Assembly: GCF_905115235.1 (NCBI RefSeq)
Contig: NC_051852.1
Location: 139,920,027 to 139,984,026, forward strand
DNA length: 64,000 nucleotides
Source: Hermetia illucens
Lineage: Eukaryota > Arthropoda > Insecta > Diptera > Stratiomyidae
Direction: 5' to 3'
Made by a program: the position numbers and the translations under genes. Of the stretch, positions 46,701 to 58,946 are shown piece after piece (position 1 is the stretch's first letter; each line of letters starts with the position of its first letter). Below the pieces are notes generated by a model, which ran no database searches, was not told the DNA's origin, and saw only the letters and a program-made list of their open reading frames with translations.

Positions 46701-48689
46701 AAAAAAACAAACCAAATGAAGAAATTGAGACTTGCGTTCGCTAACGAATATTCATCATTCGGCATAGAATTTAAAATCATTGATTATAATTTTTCTACTC
46801 AATACTCAAATAGTGTTGACTGACAAATCGCTTTGTGAAAAGACGTATGGGTGAGAAGTTTGATGAGTAATGCATTATAAAAACCATTGAGCATCTGCCT
46901 ATCTGGAACTGTATGGGGAGCAATCACCATTACCGCGCCAAGACTCCTTTATTTCGCCGCGAAGACCATGAAGCAGGTAAAATATAAGTTTTGGGCATCT
47001 TCCCCTAACGTGGTGCGCTTCCAGCAGGACTCGACCCCCGCTCCCAAAGTCAAGATAAAGCAGTGATTGGCACGCATGTACCTGACTTTATAACTGCGGA
47101 TGGATGGGCCTCAGGCAGAGCAGATTTGAATCCTCTGGACTACAGCCTTTGGGCTAAGTTAGAGGAGACTGCCTGCGATCGAAATTACATCGAAATGCCA
47201 CCTTATACCGTGCATGGCCTCACAGACTTCGGGCCTGTAAAGCTGCTAACGGCGGCCATTTTGAAAAACTTTTTTGTTTGAAAGCTCTGCTTCCCTTTTC
47301 TAATTGTGTACTTTTCGATTGATTTGGTTTATTACTTCGTGAGAAATAAAGATTTGTTTATCTGACAGAAGTTATGGCTATACTATGTATAATACTGCTT
47401 GCGACTTATACCGGTATATATGTTCCCGTGATCAGCCCAGTCCTGTATGCAACGTTTTGATGGATCGCCTTACATACAGCATTACACCTGTTTGTACAGC
47501 CAGAAATTAGATGATCCAACGTCTTTGAAGCGGAATCACTTTATAGTATTGCGTGTTGTGCTCGGTCTATTTGCGTTGAATTCATGTCGGACAATTCTCC
47601 GTATAGCTGCTATGATGACGAAATCCGCGCACGGTTGTTAGCAGATAATAAAATCAATTTGAGTTTATAAAAACTGTTCCGTTCCAAACGTCTCATCATA
47701 GGGTGAATTTGATGAGCGATACCACAACCGACTGGTTGTGAATAAAAATAATAGGTTGCGATGGACGGGTCACCTAATCCTTATGGGTGAAGATGATCCA
47801 GCCCCGAAAGTTTATAAGGGCAACATTTATGTTAGAAAAAGAGGTAATAAACCTTAGGATCAGATTGGAGACAGATTTTAGAGATACCGAATTTAGGTTT
47901 AGACTGGATAGCGTTTGTTGCGCCGTTGATGATGAAAGCTGATCTGTATCCATCGTCCAATTCTATGTTGATTTTGTTGTGGTCTTATTTCTTTATCCCA
48001 ACAATGCATACTCAGCTGCCCATATAGTTGCCCTTGCTAATCAACACCAGTTTCTCTAACCGTATTGCTTACTAGGACACTACATATTCAACGACAAATG
48101 AGAAATGCGAATGATCCGGAGCCTGAAGTAGTTATGATCCCCTCAAAATTCTCTTTTTTCCCCAAGTAGAACGACAATAACGTCGTTTGACCCTAGTGCA
48201 TGGAACCAACAGGTTTTGCGTTCTATAATTTCCCAACATAAGACCATATCCACACTTTAGAACTGCACAAATATTAAGCAAGCATTATTCGCAAAAAAAT
48301 CAACTCTTACGAATAGCAGTTTCCTTTTACTACATTAAAATCCTGTTAACATCCGCCGGTTGAGATTATTCCAGGTTGGCTTAAGCAGCCCCATCTCTAT
48401 GGAAAACACTTTCCATGCTTATTCCTTTTACTTGTATAAATTCACTTCTTTTTAGTTTTCAGCCACCTTCTCCAGGTTACATTAATCAATTAATCACTTT
48501 GAGGTACTAATAAGCTACAATATTCCCAGCACTGAGTATATAACCAAATTCTGTACCCACCTTGATGTCAACAATGTCTCCAGTTTTGTACACTTTCATG
48601 TATGTCGACAATGGGATGGTTCCGCGCTTTTTGAATGGGCGCGAGAACATATCCCTGGTACCGCGACGATAACCCTTTGAGTTGGTCAT
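43774..48689 (-). CDS. RpL21: 60S ribosomal protein L21 (eL21), two coding exons, 159 aa
   Basis: Component of the large ribosomal subunit. Coding exons: 48689-48561 ([19 protein letters not shown]...VDIK) and 44124-43774 ([20 protein letters not shown]...PIPYEFVA), a phase-0 intron with AAG/gtgggt and ttttccag/GGC borders, sum 480 nt. The length equals that of fly RpL21. The 5' UTR contains another intron: its acceptor (tcattgcag) ends at 48712, and a likely TOP-type start (CCTTTTC, 48963-48957) opens a 42-nt noncoding exon ending at 48922. The 4.4-kb coding intron (44125-48560) holds transposon fragments, which is long for a ribosomal protein gene. It is head-to-head with the calumenin gene. 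Polyadenylation-like aataaa lies at about 43745-43755 on the complement. Confidence 0.97.
44140..46210. other. RpL21 intron, no recognised feature
   Basis: Mostly AT-rich. A 68-codon plus frame at 45358-45564 lies in a GC-richer block (45320-45660) that may be transposon debris; I cannot assign it. Confidence 0.35.
46222..46445 (+). repeat. Family X repeat, copy 6 (degraded 3' end)
   Basis: Shows the ggttggataggttctgagaa, aatgtcagaaataagatc and gaatcgattttaataaagtt blocks of the family's 3' third, strongly diverged. Lies in the RpL21 intron. Confidence 0.6.
46855..47285 (+). mobile_element. Tc1/mariner-superfamily fragment (maT-like)
   Basis: Transposase remnant: a frame with FQQDS.PA near 47020 (second catalytic Asp region) and, in another frame, DFITADGW...[16 protein letters not shown] at 47090-47170 (third catalytic region). 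LNPLDYxLW is typical of the maT and related groups. Frameshifted, and the N-terminal half and terminal repeats were not found. Confidence 0.6.
47620..47936 (+). mobile_element. RTE-like LINE, copy F (deleted 3' fragment)
   Basis: Starts at 'gatgacgaaatccgcgcacgg', then a deletion joins to 'gatgagcgatacca', then the C-terminal region and the tail gtttgttgcgccgttgatga at the end. In the RpL21 intron. Confidence 0.8.
47937..48560. other. RpL21 intron, nothing recognised
   Basis: No frame or repeat that I can name on either strand. Confidence 0.4.
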
Positions 48690-48921
48690 TTTTGCTTCTT
48701 ACTCGGTAATCCTGCAATGAGAAACAACCAAGAGCTCCATTAGATGACATTTTGCATAACCTTCAATTCCACGTGCGGCAAAGAAAGTAATTTTGAGACT
48801 AATATGCACGGAAAATTCTGATATTTTTCACTTCAATTATTTTCTAACATCAACTAATTTCATTTTAAATCAAATTGGGATCTCATCTCATCATTAACAT
48901 TAGTGAATTTGTAAAAATTAC

Positions 48922-49429
48922 CAACAATACGTACACGCACGCGAAGAGTAGATTTTGAAAAGGAAATGTCGCCGATAGAAGGCCGATCACAATGGAAAAA
49001 TGACATTTGCTATCGTGAATTGATGCAAATTAAATAAAGGGAATTTTGAATTTCCCTCTGAAGTCTCAAAATGTTTCCACAGTCGTAATTTTCGAAATAT
49101 TGTGCGATTTTAAGGATTTATTATTTCAACCTCGATATTATTAAATTAACTTCTTTGAAAATATCTCATTTTTTCTTAAAATTGATCGTTTCAACTCATT
49201 TAAATAATTCCTTAGTCTCATTTTGAGGGCCTCTGTGCGCATTCAAAAATCTGACAGCACAACACTGCACTTGATTTTGTTTATATGAGGTGAATTGGTG
49301 AGCTGGAATTGTGATAGTTGGAAGTTTTCGGCGAGACATGAACTAAAAATAATATTTTGGCGGTGTCAGTTAAGCGTTGTTCAGTACATGTGCAAGTTTA
49401 CTTAGATTTCCAATATTGTGTTGTGTATG
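48922..49429. promoter_or_regulatory. Shared divergent promoter of RpL21 and calumenin gene
   Basis: On minus, CCTTTTC (48963-48957) fits a TOP-type start for RpL21, followed by a donor (ggtaattttt) at 48921. On plus, initiator-like tcagtt and tcagta near 49368-49384 precede a probable noncoding exon ending at 49429 before gtaagt. Its intron would run 49430-49890 to the acceptor tttcttccag, 9 bp before the calumenin ATG. About 400 bp separates the two starts. No TATA box is seen. Confidence 0.45.
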
Positions 49430-49899
49430 GTAAGTAATTTGCTTGTAATTAATTAGCTTTTAATGGACTTTGCATCCTAGCGAGGTTTCTGAACGAGTGA
49501 GTCCTGATATGGTCCGAGTTGTGGTACTCGAGGTACTCAGATAGTCGCTATCGCAGCGAAATATCTAGAATAAACGGTCCTTCAAAGCTAGAAGCAACGA
49601 CCCACTCTCCTTATCTCCAGAACTTATCAGCAAATTGTTATTCTTGGGTCCAATTCGAAATGATTCCACTTCCGACTTTAAAGTATTCTTAGCAATCTCC
49701 GAATCTGGTCACTGGTTGAGCTGAAGTCAGTGCTGCAAGACACGTCAGTTCATTATCGTCTGTGTTCCCGCTAGGACGTGAGTGTCCCAAGTGTAGTGTT
49801 CTAGTTCTAATTTATCTTAACAATTTCTAGAAAACGGGCGTGTGGTAACTAATGTCTGATCCATCCATCGTTTCCAATTATTTCTTCCAGATTTCCACA

Positions 49900-52800
49900 A
49901 TGTCTAATCAGTGCCTGAGTTGGTTCCTTCTTTTCGTGGTTTCATCCACCGCCGTTCTTGCCATTCCAAAGCCAGATGAGAAGAGACCACCCGAACACGA
50001 CAGTGCAAATGTGCGCCACTATGACGACGACCATCACAACGTGCAATACGATCATGAAGCGTTTTTGGGGGAGGACGAGTCCAAGACATTTGATCAGTTA
50101 CCGCCTGAAGAAAGTCGAAGGCGTTTGGGGTAAGTGCTTCAAGTTGTTAATTTCAATTCCTGTAAACGTACAGCCGCCACTCCAATGCCTTCTCTGAAAT
50201 GCTGACAGTGCACAAAGCGAATTTAATAAATTCGCAAGTGTTGCATTGCAAGCTTCGGCTTTAGTGGCATAAATTCAAAACACGGAGGAAGTTCTAAATT
50301 AAATAATTAGAAATTAACTGGAAATTATGCGCGCGATTTGAAATTCTTAAATGATGTTGCAGCATGCACTTCTCCTATGGGCTCCATGATCGCATCTTGC
50401 GAGGTTCAGTGATGAATTCATTGGGATCGCGATGAATGCAACGTGGGGTTTGTATCACACAAGAATTGTTACGGTTTTGAGTTGAAACATATCTGGGCGC
50501 ATTATTTCAGCGATGGGACCGGTCAATACCCGCTAAATATGCTACTTTGTTTTGAATTTAGATCGTGATCCATCGTTTGTTTCTCGAAGATTCTAAATTC
50601 TTTTTTCGATGATAATTATCTAATAAACCTGTTTCTGGTGTCTAATTCCATTTATTTACATTTTGATGTGACTCGGTTGATTAAAATTTCAAAAATGCCG
50701 AAATGCATTCATTTGTATTTCCGTTACTTAGGAAAGCATTTTGATGTTTAAAAATAATGGAGTATCATCTACATGCTTTCGAGCTCGTACACATAGTTCT
50801 TATACGAATATTTTAAGAGCTATTAATTTTGTTTATCGGGCCAATCGCATTTGAGATCGTACGAACGAGAAACAAATCAATTTTTTACTATGACCTCTGG
50901 AGGGTCCGGTTTTAGGAACAAAATCTATTCCATTTGAAAGAATATATAATTAAAGGCGTAATTTAGTATCTTTAGAGGCTATATTTGCTCATCAGTGTTT
51001 TGTAGTTGAAACCGTAGAAAGGGAATATCTTAACATAGCTGTCGAGCGAAAAGAGCCCGAGCAGTTCTGATCTTCAAAATGACTTCTGCCCTTTACCTTT
51101 TTTATTCTTTTATGCTTCCTTTCCTGCTTTTCTTTATTAGGTAATCGTCAATAGTAAAATTGCGAAAATCTATGAACTAATTTTAAGAGAAAATGCTTCC
51201 CTCCTGATGGTGAAGACGCGATTGATGCATCCAGAATTTTCTAACGTGCTTATGAGGGTGTCGACTTTTATCACTTTCTTACTCATAGTCACTTTCTTAT
51301 CGGTTTACATTGAATTCGCTTAAAAAATAACAACAACAAAAAATCCAAAGTAGGCTTAATTCTATTTTAGAATACTTTTTTTTTATATCCAGCATTTCAA
51401 TATAAAGCCCACGTATGTATATGTACAATTTGACGAGGAATCTACGGAGTAATTTCGAGAAATCTTGGTTCGCTTCCGGTGGTAGCGACGGTGGAGTGGA
51501 CGCAGTTATTGACGATCCAGCATCGCTAGATGTATTCAAAATTGTTCAACACGCTAAAGATACCTGCGTGAAAGTTTCTGTCTATGTTCTTTTCTTACTC
51601 ATATGCAACCCTCTTCCTTCCTTCGCTTCGAATCATTCACTTTATTTCAGAGGACTCTAATTGAATTCAGAATTTTAACTTCAACATTTACATGGACGAT
51701 TTGAAATTGAAACACGCAAGTTGCTCGCTCCGCCACAACAGTCCACTCCCAGCTAAAACCAAAGCTTAGTCAAGCCAAGGAGACCCTCTTGGCCATGCCA
51801 TAATAGCGAGGACTTCGAAGGGGCCCTCCTAAGGAAGGTGTCTGCAGTGGTCTTTGAGAGGCGTCCGTCGTAATTAGGACATGCGTGCAGGATTGGAGAT
51901 TCCTGGGCATGTCAGGCATGATTTTCGTGTGGTTGGCGGATGGTGGCGGCTTCAACTTCGGCATTGCGTCCCTGAGCAGACACAACAAACCGGTAGTGTT
52001 GAGACCCGACCTGATGCCGAGTAGAAGGTCCCTGGAAAATGTCAGGTACTCTCCGTATACCAGCTCCGCGGGAGGCCAAGTAGAAAGAGTGGCAGGACTT
52101 GCGACCAAGAAGGGTTGTCTTGGGTCATCATCGCGACCTTCAGTGTCCTGTGCTACCTTTCGAGCTTCTCATTGGGCTGTGGGTGCTACGCGGTTGTCCC
52201 AAGGAGTTTGCCCAACTCTGAGAAAAGGGAGAATTCAAACTGCAGCGGGGTGAAGGTGGTGGCCTATGCCGACGACTTGGTGATATTAGTGTCAGGGATG
52301 TTTGCGTCCATCATGAGCGGCATCATAGGAGGAGCGTTGCGAAAGGTATGCCTGTGGGCTGCAAGATGGAGATTCGACATAAATCCAACCAAAACCGAAC
52401 TGATGCTATTCACCACCAAGGCAAGGAGACCTAAATGAACAAAGATTGGTTCTTTCCTCTAATGTACAATATCTGGATGCAATACTGGATCCAAAGCTAA
52501 ATTGGAGATTGGACATAGAACTGAGGGTTAAGAAGGCCTGTATAGCCTTCTATGCCTGCAAGAGAACCTTTGTAAAGAAATGGGGTCTCCGGCCGAGGAT
52601 GGTTCTTTGTATGTACACCGCTCTAGTGCGTCCGATCCTAACGTACCGCTCTATTGTATGGCAGGCTTCGAGCAAAAAATACAATAGGATGACGCTTAAT
52701 AGCATTCAAAGAACCGCGTGTGCAGGTGCTACTGGGGCTCTGCAGTCCTGTCCGGCAGATGCTCCCAATAAACTCCTGCATCTCCTCCTCCTTAGACCTC

Positions 52801-55800
52801 CACAGTAGTGTGCAGTGCCGTTAGACTACGTGAGTCCGGATGCTGGGCAGCGAAGTCCTACGACCATGGTAATATCCTAGACGAAGTACCTCGGGAAATC
52901 TGAGCATTCCCCACGGACTATGCCACACGCAAGCTGAACTTCACGAGAAATTTTGCTGCGGACTTTCCAACCAGGGCAAAGTGGAAGACCGGCGGCGTGT
53001 TGCAGGGTTATGACTCAGTATTCTTTACCGATGAATGAAAGATGGCCTGTGGAGTCGGCGCGGGGGTTTTCTCGAATACACACAGTTTATCCAAGTCATA
53101 TGATCTGCCAGGTTTCGCCAGTGTATTCCAAACGGAAGTACTGGCGATATTGGAAGTCTGTCGGTTGGCTGGAGCGAGATTCGAGCCCTAACCGTAACAT
53201 AGCCATTCTGACCGACAGCCAAGCGGCCACCAAGGCCTTGTACTCAGCGGCGACATCTTCCAGGCTGGTAGGGCAGTGCAGAGACGCGCTGAACCTTCTG
53301 GGCGACACGCTCAAAGTCACTCTCCTCTGGGCTGACGGATTGGCCAGGCGAGGCTCTGCTCTTGGTAGCCCTTGAGTGAATTCAGTCGGTGTTTCGTTGG
53401 CGGAGTCTACTCGCACTACCTGGCAGCCGCGGGCCTTAATGGCGAAGAATTACGAGCTGTGCCAAATCAAGGAGGATTTGACCCGCTTATAATATAACTC
53501 GATCACGAGAGCTTCTGTGCCAGACGCGTGCAAATGCATTCAAGATTACGGCGGTCTGCACGCGGCACTGGCTCATAAGGAACCATGCCCCCAGGCTCGA
53601 CATATCCTACAATTCGCATTGCCGAAGCTGCGAAGAAGGAAGTGAAACTCTGATGCACTTTCTCTGCGATTGTCCAACTCTAGCTAGACTCAGGCTACGG
53701 ACACTGGGCAAACCATTCTTTGGGGTCCTCAGAGAGATCTCTGGCTGCAGGGTGAGAGAGCTGCTTTCCTTCGTGAATGCTACGGGCTGGCTCTGAAGAT
53801 CCGAGCCCCCCCCCCCTCTCTGCTCTCATAACACCATTCACGGTCTTAAAAGTTTGTGGCATCAAAACGGCGCACCACAGCGCTAATTGGGCTCCTCAGG
53901 CGGCCACTGATACCTTCCTACCCTACCTACCAAAATGCATTCCCTGAATAGTGCTTATAATTGCCGGTACACCAAAGGGTTTAACCCATTCTCGATAGAA
54001 GGCCTCAGTACAAGATTGTGCAGTAATGTCTTTTAGAGGTATCGCCACAGGCCACGGCTTGAACCTATCGATGATTGTGGGCAGTACCTGAAACCATGCG
54101 AGTCTCGCTAAGGGCCCATGATGTCGAGGTGGATTGTGTGGAAATGCTTGGTGGACCGAGGGAACACCCCTACGTCTTTCCTCACATGCTTTGTAGTCTG
54201 GGCCGAAGTTGGCGAGGGGGCGCTTTGTTCGGGTTTTGTTTTAAAGCAAAAGTGAGTGGCTTATGGTCCGTGAACACTGTAACCGGCCTGTCTTTAAGGA
54301 AATATCGGACGTATTTAATTGCAAGGTACGCGGCTAATTCCCGTTGAGCGGGATTCAGCTGTTTGGAGAAGAAACTCTACGGCTGCCAGATTTGGTGAAG
54401 AACACCACCTACGGCAATGTCTGAAGCATTGACGAATATGGCCAGGGGAGCATCAAAGCAAAACACCGGCAGTCTTTTCATCCTAGTTGCTCTGATACGT
54501 GCAGTAATTTCATAAAACATTTCATCATTGGCAGCATCGATCCGGGATATTTAAATAACTATTACTCCTCCTATTGTTACAAACATACTACCATTGTAAC
54601 TGTGAACGCTCACGTATATAATGAGTTACATCATTCTACGTCGAATTTAAGGGGGGGGGGAGGTTCCTATACATACAAAAGGGGGACGTACAGTTTTCTT
54701 TCACCAAATATTTTCATGTGGCGAATCAAACGAAAGTCTCGGCTAGTACTTTCCGGAGACGATGTTAGTTTTGACATTTTGACATGACCATTTCTTTTAC
54801 AGACCCATTCTTAGAAATCACCCCACCAAAAAATCTGCCACCATATGGTATCTAGGCTCCCATATCGATATCTGTTCAAATGACGTAAGAAGACTGTAAA
54901 ACCCATTTTAAGTTCATCCTAGAAGAATGCAGCAATGTAGTCTCTAATGTAGAGTATGATCCTACCAAGTTTGGTGGAACTCGCACTATCATTAACAGAG
55001 TTCAAGTCAAAGTTGCCACTTCTGTGCCAGTTCAAGACTTTGAATGTCAATATAACGCGAAAGTGGATATTCTCACATAATATATGCATATATAACGTGC
55101 TACAAATGTCCAATGAAATGTTTTTATAAAAGAAATACACAAAAACTTTCATACCTGCGTCCAGTTTCCGGTTTGCCGATCTGTTTATGTCTGTTGTAGG
55201 TAGTTTTCTTCACATTTGTTAATAATATTGAGCTCCTATTGTGAAGCGTATGAGGTTAATTGCTGTCAATACAGTGCTTTCCAGACCAAATTATTTGTGT
55301 AAATGGCTTTTTAAAAAGTAGAGGGCGATTGTATTTTTAACTATGTACACACGGAACTGTCATGCACTCATCATTCCTCACATAAGGAAACACGAAAACC
55401 TTTTACATCTGAAATGTCTAGCCTCCGGTTTCCCGAGCCAACTCTCGAGAATGGTAGAACATTAGTAAATCCGACGTCAATACTAATACAAAGGATACCC
55501 TCCCTCGGATACCAACTGCTTCCAATTTCCTCCAATATAGGGAGCGCATTCTTTAGAAATTTTGATTGAGGGATCATTCCCCATTCGATACAAGCCCGCA
55601 TAAGTTGCGGCGAAGACTTCTCTTTGTTTTTTTTTCCAAAAAAAAAACCATTGCGATCTCTGTGACCTTTGAGCGTTGTCTGCGCTTAGATTCTAGACCA
55701 TATTAAAAAAAATTTAATTTAGAACAAAGTTTGTCCCTAGAACTTTGTTGTCAGCAAAATGTGTCCAAGTGTTTTGCCAATTTTTTTTTTTGAAAATCTG

Positions 55801-58800
55801 TGTTAAAAGAAAGTAAAAGGAGATGGTGATAAGATGGTGCTTTTTCACATTAATTTTACAACACCATTTTAGAGTGTAGCTGAAAAGGTCTCGAACTTCT
55901 TTTTTAAATTCAACTGCATGTAACTTTGATGAAACGCAATCATCCCGTCAATTGGAGGTGATAACATCTTCTCTAAAACTATGCTAACCGATGTTATCAG
56001 CTCCCCGCTTTGGTGAAGAGGGTTTTTCGAAAATCTCCTCCATTAAAAGTAATAGGTAGTCTATCGGAATGCCATTGTTTGGCTTGTATATTAGCCATTT
56101 ACTGATGAAGTTGAATGTGCCTCAGTTTTTAAGGTTTTGTTGAAAAACCTTATTCAAATCGGTTCACACTCTGTCTGTCGCACGCACTTTTCTCAAATGA
56201 TTGTACAGATTCTCACGAAATTTGGTTGCCAATTTTATATTACTGCCCGTTCAACATTTGATGGGGAGGGGTCCAATTATACGTAAAAGGGGGATGCAAA
56301 AATTGTTTGCACCAAATGTAGCTATGTGGGGTATTAAACGAAAGGCCTCGATTAGTACAGGGTGCGGCAGCATAACTTCTTTTTTTAAAATGCGTGCCAC
56401 TCAGTTAGTTGATGTCATAGCGGAGCGCTAGTGGTCTCGTTCAAGAGGGGATACTGTAAAGTTTTGTCCCGACACGGTTCAGTCGCCATCATGGGTTGGA
56501 ATAGTGAGGAGCGTGCCTTTGCCGTTGAGGTTTACTTTTCAAGCGGATGTTCGGTTATTGCAACACAGCGTGCATTTCGGAATCGCTTTAATTTAGCTTC
56601 GTTAGCTCCCGTCCCAGACCGCAAATCAATTGTCACATGGGTCACTACATTCAGACAAACTGAAAGTGCGACAAAAGGAAGACCTGGAGTCCCTCGGCCC
56701 GTTAAATCACCTGAGAACATTGAAGCAGTGAGAGTGCCAATGTTGCGATCGCCACGGCGTTCTGCGTGCAAACACGCATCTGCCCTTGAACTATCCGATC
56801 GTTCTGTGAGAAGAATTCTTCGTGATGTTCTTCATTTTCATCCCTATAAGATGGCGATAGTGCAGGAACTTTCAGAACGTGACTTCAATTCTCGGATGAA
56901 CGCGTGTGAGCTTCTTCTTGATGTCGTTCCCGAGGGTGCTATTGTTTTTTTAGCGATGAAGCCCATTTTCATTTGTGTGGGTCGGCTGACAAACAAAACA
57001 TGCGCTACTGGGCTGACACAAACCCACGAGAATTGCATCAAAAGCCTTTGCATTCACCCAAAGTCACAGTGTGGTGTGCAATTTCCTCAGCTGGAATTAT
57101 TGGTCCCTGGCTTTTTGAGGAAAATGAGGTTACAGTGACAGTGAATTCGGACCGGTATGTAAACATGCTACAGATTTTTTTCCCACGGCTAGAAAATTTG
57201 GATTTGGGGGACACTTGGTTCCAACAAGACGGTGCAACAGCACACACTTCAAGAGCATCGATGACTGTTTTGAGGGAACACTTTCCAGAGCGTCTTATCT
57301 CAATTAGAGGCGATTTGGAATGGGGGACGTCACCTAACAGATTTGATCTTCAAAACAATGTAAATGAAAACTTTAGACATGTACCTACATTATAAAAAAT
57401 AAATAAATATTTTCCGATGCATACAATAGTTTTTATTGAGTTTTGAAAAAAGGAAGTTATGCTGCCGCACCCTGTACTTTTTGAAACAAACATTGGTTTT
57501 GACATTAGTTGCATTATTGGCATTATTATATTTTGAAAATTTACTGCGCATAAGGGGGCTTATGCTCATCCTAGGCTCGTAGCATTTTGCTGTAATATAG
57601 GCTTTAATGGGAAGCTTGGTGGAAATCCTATTATTAACAAATTTATAGTCGCATCAAATGGCTACTCCTTAAGAGAAAATGCCAGTATCACATCAAATTG
57701 AATCCCGAGTATATCAACATATATACACTAGAAGCGTCGTGTAGTCAAATATGCTTACATAAAAAATCAACGAAAACTTTCATCCCTGATGCGCCGAGCT
57801 TCCGGTTTCCGACTTTTTGTATAGAACAAATTTGTTTTCCCCAAAATGCTGGCATTGATCTTGACGAGTTTGTTCACAAATTTTGTCCCTACCAATAAAT
57901 TTAAAACAGTGCAATATTCTGTATGCTGGACTAGTGAACTGAAATTCCGACATGGAATCTTTTTTAGCGTTGATGTATCAGATTACATAAAGTGCTTTGT
58001 AATGTTGTTGTAGCCCGTTTGCTATTTGAAACCGATCATCATAATAACAACGAATTTTTCTTTATTTTTTTTTCAACAGTGTAATTGTTGATAAAATTGA
58101 CACAGATAAAGATGGTTTTGTCGATATGAGTGAGCTAAAAGCCTGGATTCAGTTCACACAACGCCGGTACATCGATGATGATGTGAATCGCCAGTGGCGT
58201 CAGCACAACCCAAACAATAGTGACACAATAAACTGGGAGGTGAGTACCTCCAGCTAGTAATCAATGGCAAATCAATTTATCTTCCACTCCCTTCCGCAGA
58301 CCTACCGAAAAGCTGTATACGGTTTCATGGATGAGATGGATCCAAGCGACTTGGAAAAGGAAGACCACGGATTCTCATATAAATCAATGTTGACCCGCGA
58401 TCGACGTCGGTGGAGCGTGGCTGACAAGAATGGAGATGATAATTTGAGTAAAGAAGAATTCGCTGCCTTTTTACATCCAGAAGAAATGCCGCAAATGCGA
58501 GATGTTGTGCTTTCTGAAACTATCGAAGACATCGACAAAGATAATGATGGAAAGGTGTCAGTCAATGAATACATTGGTGACATGTACAGAAGTAGCGACC
58601 CAGAAGATGAAGAGCCTGAATGGGTGAAGAATGAACGCGGTGTATTTGCACAATATCGGTAAATAATAATCAACTTGGCACCAATACTTTTAATATGTCG
58701 GTTATTTCCCCTCTTTGCAGAGATAAAGACGGCGACGGATACCTGGACCGGGATGAAGTCAGTGAATGGATTCATCCAAAAGACTTTGACCATGCTGAAG

Positions 58801-58946
58801 CAGAAGCAAGGCATTTGATCTACGAAGCTGACTCTAATTCCGACGAGAAACTCACCAAAGAAGAAATTCTAGATAAGTACGATCTGTTCGTTGGATCCCA
58901 AGCTACTGACTTTGGGGAAGCTTTGACACGACATGATGAGTTTTAA
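49900..58946 (+). CDS. scf: Calumenin/reticulocalbin (supercoiling factor) homolog, four coding exons, 324 aa
   Basis: Secretory-pathway Ca2+-binding protein of the CREC family. Coding exons: 49900-50129, 58080-58239, 58300-58658 and 58721-58946 (230, 160, 359 and 226 nt), GT-AG borders, sum 975 nt. Signal peptide at 1-21 ([21 protein letters not shown]), then a His/Asp-rich stretch. Six EF-hands: [12 protein letters not shown]; a degenerate [59 protein letters not shown]. The C-terminal HDEF is the ER-retention signal typical of the family. I chose ATG 49900: the ATG at 49852 falls inside a predicted 5' UTR intron ending tttcttccag, and gives no signal peptide at the N-terminus. Intron 1 (50130-58079) is 8 kb and full of transposons. 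Length matches Drosophila scf. Confidence 0.95.
50130..52235. other. Calumenin intron 1, first part, no recognised feature
   Basis: AT-rich DNA to about 51650, then a GC-richer block (51770-52235) with open frames on both strands that is probably the 5' continuation of the LINE at 52240 or another element. Confidence 0.35.
52240..53935 (+). mobile_element. LINE (I/LOA-like), RT 3' part to RNase H and tail
   Basis: [16 protein letters not shown] (RT catalytic YADD) opens at 52253. It is followed by [49 protein letters not shown] (52446-52800), and RNase H pieces ([13 protein letters not shown] at 53200; LARRGSALG at 53340). The C-terminal Cys region is at 53620-53680 ([19 protein letters not shown]). 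It ends in a ctacc-type repeat near 53930. The 5' two-thirds are missing and several frameshifts are present. It sits in calumenin intron 1. Confidence 0.8.
53940..54545 (-). mobile_element. Gypsy-type LTR retrotransposon fossil (RNase H and integrase parts)
   Basis: Minus-strand fossil of a Ty3/gypsy-type element. At 54480-54240 wording of the RNase H domain is seen ([31 protein letters not shown]). At 54070-53950 part of the integrase core is seen ([16 protein letters not shown]). Order is as in gypsy pol. Old and broken, with several lesions; no LTRs found. Flanked by a LINE and a family X copy in calumenin intron 1. Confidence 0.65.
54592..55437 (-). repeat. Family X repeat, copy 3 (lacks the 3' stem)
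   Basis: Minus copy with the complete head (tcgggaaaccgg at 55437-55426) and the first block of about 280 bp also seen in copy 1 (3648 on), then the second head-like unit and body. It stops at 54592 before the GTCY array and stem. The head region occurs twice, about 230 bp apart, in both copy 1 and copy 3, so a tandem head is part of the family. Confidence 0.75.
55438..56130. other. Calumenin intron, nothing recognised
   Basis: Short frames only. A run of poly-A/T tracts near 55620-55800. Confidence 0.4.
56131..57816 (-). repeat. Family X repeat, copy 4, split by a mariner-like element
   Basis: Minus copy starting with the terminal stem (aaggttttgttgaaaaacctt, 56131-56151) and a short tctgtctgtcg array remnant. 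It is interrupted at 56358-57474 and continues to the head (cggtttccgac) at about 57816. Removing the insert plus one TA restores 'gattagtactttt', as in the uninterrupted family sequence. Confidence 0.8.
56358..57474 (+). mobile_element. Tc1/mariner-superfamily element (rosa/DD41D-like), deleted
   Basis: 1,117 bp with inverted repeats cagggtgcggcagcataact/agttatgctgccgcaccctg, flanked by TA. The transposase start is at about 56491 ([10 protein letters not shown]). Helix-turn-helix part: [22 protein letters not shown]...[13 protein letters not shown] frameshift near 56955 separates it from [34 protein letters not shown] and [16 protein letters not shown] (second catalytic Asp). Just after GDLEWG, the region of the third catalytic Asp is deleted and the frame ends. 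It therefore cannot be autonomous. The wording matches elements described with a D,D41D spacing, but the spacing cannot be measured here. Confidence 0.85.

Noticed and set aside
49852-49899. Upstream ATG giving a longer calumenin N-terminus ([11 protein letters not shown]...)
   Set aside because: It lies in a predicted 5' UTR intron ending tttcttccag at 49890; the ATG at 49900 gives a proper signal peptide at the N-terminus.
52115-52250. Separate gene from the frame beginning [13 protein letters not shown]
   Set aside because: It runs directly into the LINE YADD block and is best seen as damaged RT sequence.
58302-58814. 170-codon minus-strand frame
   Set aside because: It is the antisense of the calumenin EF-hand exons and crosses a proven splice site; no similarity of its own.
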